NCBI GenBank assembly: GCA_004352715.1
Contig: SCFE01000040.1
Span: 723,512 to 787,511, forward strand
Reading direction: 5' to 3'
Length of the DNA: 64,000 nt
Source: Hofstenia miamia
Taxonomy: Eukaryota > Xenacoelomorpha > Acoela
Part shown: positions 60,004 to 64,000 of the stretch, piece by piece
Layout: each line of letters starts with the position of its first letter
Position numbering within the stretch: position 1 is the stretch's first letter
The notes under the pieces: model-generated
What the model saw: only the letters and a program-made list of their open reading frames with translations
Told to the model about the DNA's origin: nothing
The model's database searches: none
Program-made: the position numbers and the translations under genes

Positions 60004-61028
60004 CATTTCACTTCTTAACAATTGTAATATTTTCAATTCAATTTTAATCCTTCTAATTTAGATGAAATCAGCCACGAAATGAAATCCAGCCTATTAATAC
60101 ATTGGTAAGTATTATTTCTTAACAATTAAAAACAGGATAAGTTTTTATTATTATAGTTAATAACTAATGTAGTTAAAAATTATTTTAAAATAGATGTAAA
60201 ATGTTAAACAAATATATAAATAAATTATTCATGCCTAATTCTTTATGCATGCATACACCCTGCTTAATGGAAATGAGCCTACCAAGTGAAAAATTATTTT
60301 AGTGGTTATTTGTACTTTGAGCTAAATGCTATCCTCAATTTATCTATAATTTAAGTGGTTACAAAGTCATTCAAATTTAACAAAAATACATTATTTTTTG
60401 TCCCTCCTTTGATAATGATAACTAACTTCACTCATTTCAGTATTGATTCAAAGAACGCCTTAAGCTCATCACTAGTTCAAATGGAAATAAACTTGTTTTA
60501 TGGTACACCTTGAGTTTCTTGTACAATGTATTACATTGAATGTATGCTATTCTAAGAAATAAATTTGTAATTAAACTTCAATGAAAGCATAAGAAGTTAG
60601 TATTTCACGGGTTATTTGATACTTGCTCACATTAGGCATATTTTGAAAAAAACAATCCAGCAATTGCCCAAAATACTTGAAAAATTTAATGAATTCAACA
60701 ACCATTCAAGTAATTGAACGTTTAAATATGTAGAATAATATAATATCAAACACCCAATGTTGTTTTTTCAAACATTTCTCAGCAATTAATACCCAGTTAG
60801 ATGGAGAGCATCCATCTACTCTTATAAATTTCTAATAAACTTGCTCAATGCTCAGTCCTCTCAAAAACCTAAAATTACATCAATAATTAAATTATATTTT
60901 ACTTAAGATTTTCCCATGTAAAATTTCATTAGAATAGTGTTTGTTTATGTTATTTTTTTGAATGTCTTTAATTAAATTAAAGTTTTTCCTTTGTCTCGAA
61001 TACATTTCGTACCCACTGTATATATATT
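60004..61028. other. No gene seen
   Basis: AT-rich sequence up to the gap. Confidence 0.5.
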
Positions 61029-62028
61029 NNNNNNNNNNNNNNNNNNNNNNNNNNNNNNNNNNNNNNNNNNNNNNNNNNNNNNNNNNNNNNNNNNNNNNNN
61101 NNNNNNNNNNNNNNNNNNNNNNNNNNNNNNNNNNNNNNNNNNNNNNNNNNNNNNNNNNNNNNNNNNNNNNNNNNNNNNNNNNNNNNNNNNNNNNNNNNNN
61201 NNNNNNNNNNNNNNNNNNNNNNNNNNNNNNNNNNNNNNNNNNNNNNNNNNNNNNNNNNNNNNNNNNNNNNNNNNNNNNNNNNNNNNNNNNNNNNNNNNNN
61301 NNNNNNNNNNNNNNNNNNNNNNNNNNNNNNNNNNNNNNNNNNNNNNNNNNNNNNNNNNNNNNNNNNNNNNNNNNNNNNNNNNNNNNNNNNNNNNNNNNNN
61401 NNNNNNNNNNNNNNNNNNNNNNNNNNNNNNNNNNNNNNNNNNNNNNNNNNNNNNNNNNNNNNNNNNNNNNNNNNNNNNNNNNNNNNNNNNNNNNNNNNNN
61501 NNNNNNNNNNNNNNNNNNNNNNNNNNNNNNNNNNNNNNNNNNNNNNNNNNNNNNNNNNNNNNNNNNNNNNNNNNNNNNNNNNNNNNNNNNNNNNNNNNNN
61601 NNNNNNNNNNNNNNNNNNNNNNNNNNNNNNNNNNNNNNNNNNNNNNNNNNNNNNNNNNNNNNNNNNNNNNNNNNNNNNNNNNNNNNNNNNNNNNNNNNNN
61701 NNNNNNNNNNNNNNNNNNNNNNNNNNNNNNNNNNNNNNNNNNNNNNNNNNNNNNNNNNNNNNNNNNNNNNNNNNNNNNNNNNNNNNNNNNNNNNNNNNNN
61801 NNNNNNNNNNNNNNNNNNNNNNNNNNNNNNNNNNNNNNNNNNNNNNNNNNNNNNNNNNNNNNNNNNNNNNNNNNNNNNNNNNNNNNNNNNNNNNNNNNNN
61901 NNNNNNNNNNNNNNNNNNNNNNNNNNNNNNNNNNNNNNNNNNNNNNNNNNNNNNNNNNNNNNNNNNNNNNNNNNNNNNNNNNNNNNNNNNNNNNNNNNNN
62001 NNNNNNNNNNNNNNNNNNNNNNNNNNNN
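61029..62028. other. Assembly gap (1000 N)
   Basis: Undetermined sequence. Right edge starts in GC-rich AGGCAGGGGCCTGCGCAGG, similar to transposon ends elsewhere in the window. Confidence 0.99.
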
Positions 62029-64000
62029 TTGTAGGCAGGGGCCTGCGCAGGATTTTACAGTGAGAGGAATATATCCGTCGGCAAAGCCCCGCAAAAATTT
62101 TTAAAATATTGACGAATTGGACACTAAGAATTACATTCCTCCACCACGGCAGTTTTCAATTTCTTATTACTTTTTTTATTTAACCACTCAAAGGCAATTC
62201 TGAAAATTTGACGGGGAACTTTCTAACATTTCATGAGAAATTTTCTTCTATTCAAGGCTGCAGATTCCACTGCCAAGCGTATAAATTTATGATCACTGAA
62301 TATGTAGATATCATCTGCATATTGAATAAATTTTAAGCTATTTTAACTACATCCATTCTTTCATCTGTTCCTACGCAAATATAATATTTTACTTAATATT
62401 ATTTTTTGAAAAATAAGGCTTACCAAAGTGTTACTAAGCTGAATTTCATGTCGTGGTTGACTTTATCTAAATTAGAATTGAATAAGAAAAATTTTTAAAG
62501 GGTCATATACTATTATATTTGAACTGCTTACAAAAAATTGTAAAAAATCAATCACATAAAAGTCAAGTATCTGTTACAATTTCTGTTTTACAAATATTTA
62601 TTTTACATTATTTCATATGCTATTGATCTCATGAAATCATTTATGATTTATTAAATTGCAATTTAGCATGCACCCATACACATGCTAATGATAATTGTTT
62701 CCTTTGTAACAAAAAGTCAGGTCATTTCACAACTCATAATTTTTGGTAATGATTTTTATATTAAAATAAAACATACGTGAAAATACCTAACATTTGCTAG
62801 ATATTAACTTTTTGAAAAATGTAATAAAATATATATATATATATATATCTTTTGAAACCCGCTGATGTTGGTTTGTAGCTTCATGTAAATAGCAAGTGAA
62901 ACACTAAATTTGTGTGTTTTTAATATTCCAACAAATTTCTCTCTGAATTTTATAATTCAACAGATGTCATTACCACCTGATTTAGTGATTCATCACAGAA
63001 ATGACCCATTGCTGCTCAAATCATATTCCATTATTGAGTAACAGAAATTATTTCCATCATTCAATTTAATCACATGTAGAGAATTAGGTAAATTATTAAA
63101 AAAAGGCTAATTGAAATCATGCTTGTCACTCCCTGTAATTGGTTAACATTAATTTTTATCATGCTTACCACGAATTAATTAACGCTATTCACGTACTGTT
63201 TTAAACAATTAACTTGAAATATTTACTTTTTATGAACATAATAATTTTTTAATTAAGCCTTACTGAATCATTCAAAAAGTATTTTTTACAATTTTGGGAA
63301 CAATTAGAAGGTGTGTTTAATTATTAACTACTAACTATTGGTTGCTCTAATTATTATATGTATTTCATGCTTCATATGGCAAAGGAAAACTGCCGTTTCA
63401 TTAATCGCAATACGCCATTTACACAGGAATTATGCATTTGCTGTGGGGTTGGCAAATACATGCCTTGGCGAAGGTAAAGAACCATAAATATAAGTCAAGG
63501 CTTTAACTGCATGCAAGCTTTTCAGGGATTTTTACCAATAGAAAAAATAGTGCCTTATCATCTTTATAACTATATTTGCGAGAACACTTTGTTCTTCAGC
63601 ACCAATATGGTTCAATTTCTCTTAAATTTTGCTATGATGCACCCAGCAGGACTTCTTACATTGGGGAACTGATTGATTTTCTAATGGATTCAGGAAGAAA
63701 TCATTTTATTATCTTAATGTAAGCAAGGCCTTTTTATAAGAAGGCCTTGATGTAAGTAAAGTTAAAGAATTCGACAATGGATACACAGTAAAATTGATTT
63801 TAACAACTATTCAAAAATTTAAATAAATATTATTTTAAAGTTCTGTCGCAATGTTTTTGTCAAACTCTGAGAAAATTCTGGTTACAAAATACCCTGTTTA
63901 CACGTGACATAAGTCAGATCTGTCTCCAATTATCTCAAGACATATGTAGCGTGTAAACACCCAAAACATAAGACATACGAACAGAGGCGCACTCAGAGGG
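62029..64000. other. No gene supported; small inverted repeats
   Basis: TA tract at 62831-62848. A 36-codon frame from 63367 (Cys-rich CICCGVG, then CGAAGG/GTAAAG-like context) might be an exon but is unsupported. 63728-63754 holds AAGGCCTT...AAGGCCTT. 63892-63962 has inverted CCCTGTTTACACGTGACATA ends around a 24-bp centre. The window ends in CAGAGGCGCACTCAGAGGG, another hAT-like end. Confidence 0.4.

Overview
The window is animal nuclear DNA from an AT-rich draft assembly. It has four long N gaps (8636-9635, 35821-36709, 43097-44096, 61029-62028) and several single Ns. Evidence for an animal: a cold-shock-domain gene of the CSDE1/Unr family split into about 19 exons, mostly with very short introns (about 41-70 nt) ending in TTTTAG; retrotransposons and hAT, Tc1/mariner and Harbinger-like DNA transposons; no operons or bacterial signals. 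I cannot name the species. Short introns and AT richness suggest an invertebrate, perhaps nematode-like, but that is inference.

Only two genes look intact. One is the CSDE1/Unr homologue (619-5690, + strand, 864 codons in my exon model), a cytoplasmic RNA-binding regulator of translation and mRNA stability. The other is a single-exon 600-residue type II membrane protein (39210-41012, - strand), probably Golgi or secretory and possibly glycosyltransferase-like, whose family I do not firmly recognise. They lie far apart and nothing links them functionally.

Almost everything else is mobile or repeated DNA. 7.6-11.1 kb: hAT transposase tail, an ORF1-like frame, a 2A-like NPGP peptide next to a gap, then LINE reverse transcriptase remains. 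11.5-14.5 kb: a foldback element of about 1.2 kb inside direct repeats, then a LINE remnant with a mariner copy nested in it. 16.6-23.1 kb: three LTR-like copies (one inverted), the last followed by a primer-binding-like site and a decayed Ty3/gypsy gag-pol. 24.6-26.5 kb: 73-bp tandem repeats and an apparent haplotype duplication. 27.0-32.5 kb: a second decayed Ty3/gypsy pol followed by about 2.7 kb of unidentified broken coding sequence.

35.6-38.8 kb is repeat-rich and carries false-looking duplications next to single Ns. 44-60 kb holds small DNA transposons whose ends can be set to the base: hAT-type elements with 8-bp target duplications at 47177-47467, 49397-50227 and 59663-59995, and a 2.26-kb Harbinger-like element (50720-52982, TAA duplication) inserted in a Tc1-type transposase frame. 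A dispersed repeat carrying TGACGTCA and CCAAT boxes occurs at about 9.9, 44.8 and 51.8 kb. I found no tRNA, rRNA or CRISPR.

The window therefore reads as one conserved housekeeping gene, one orphan membrane-protein gene, and a layered record of transposon insertion, decay and assembly difficulty.
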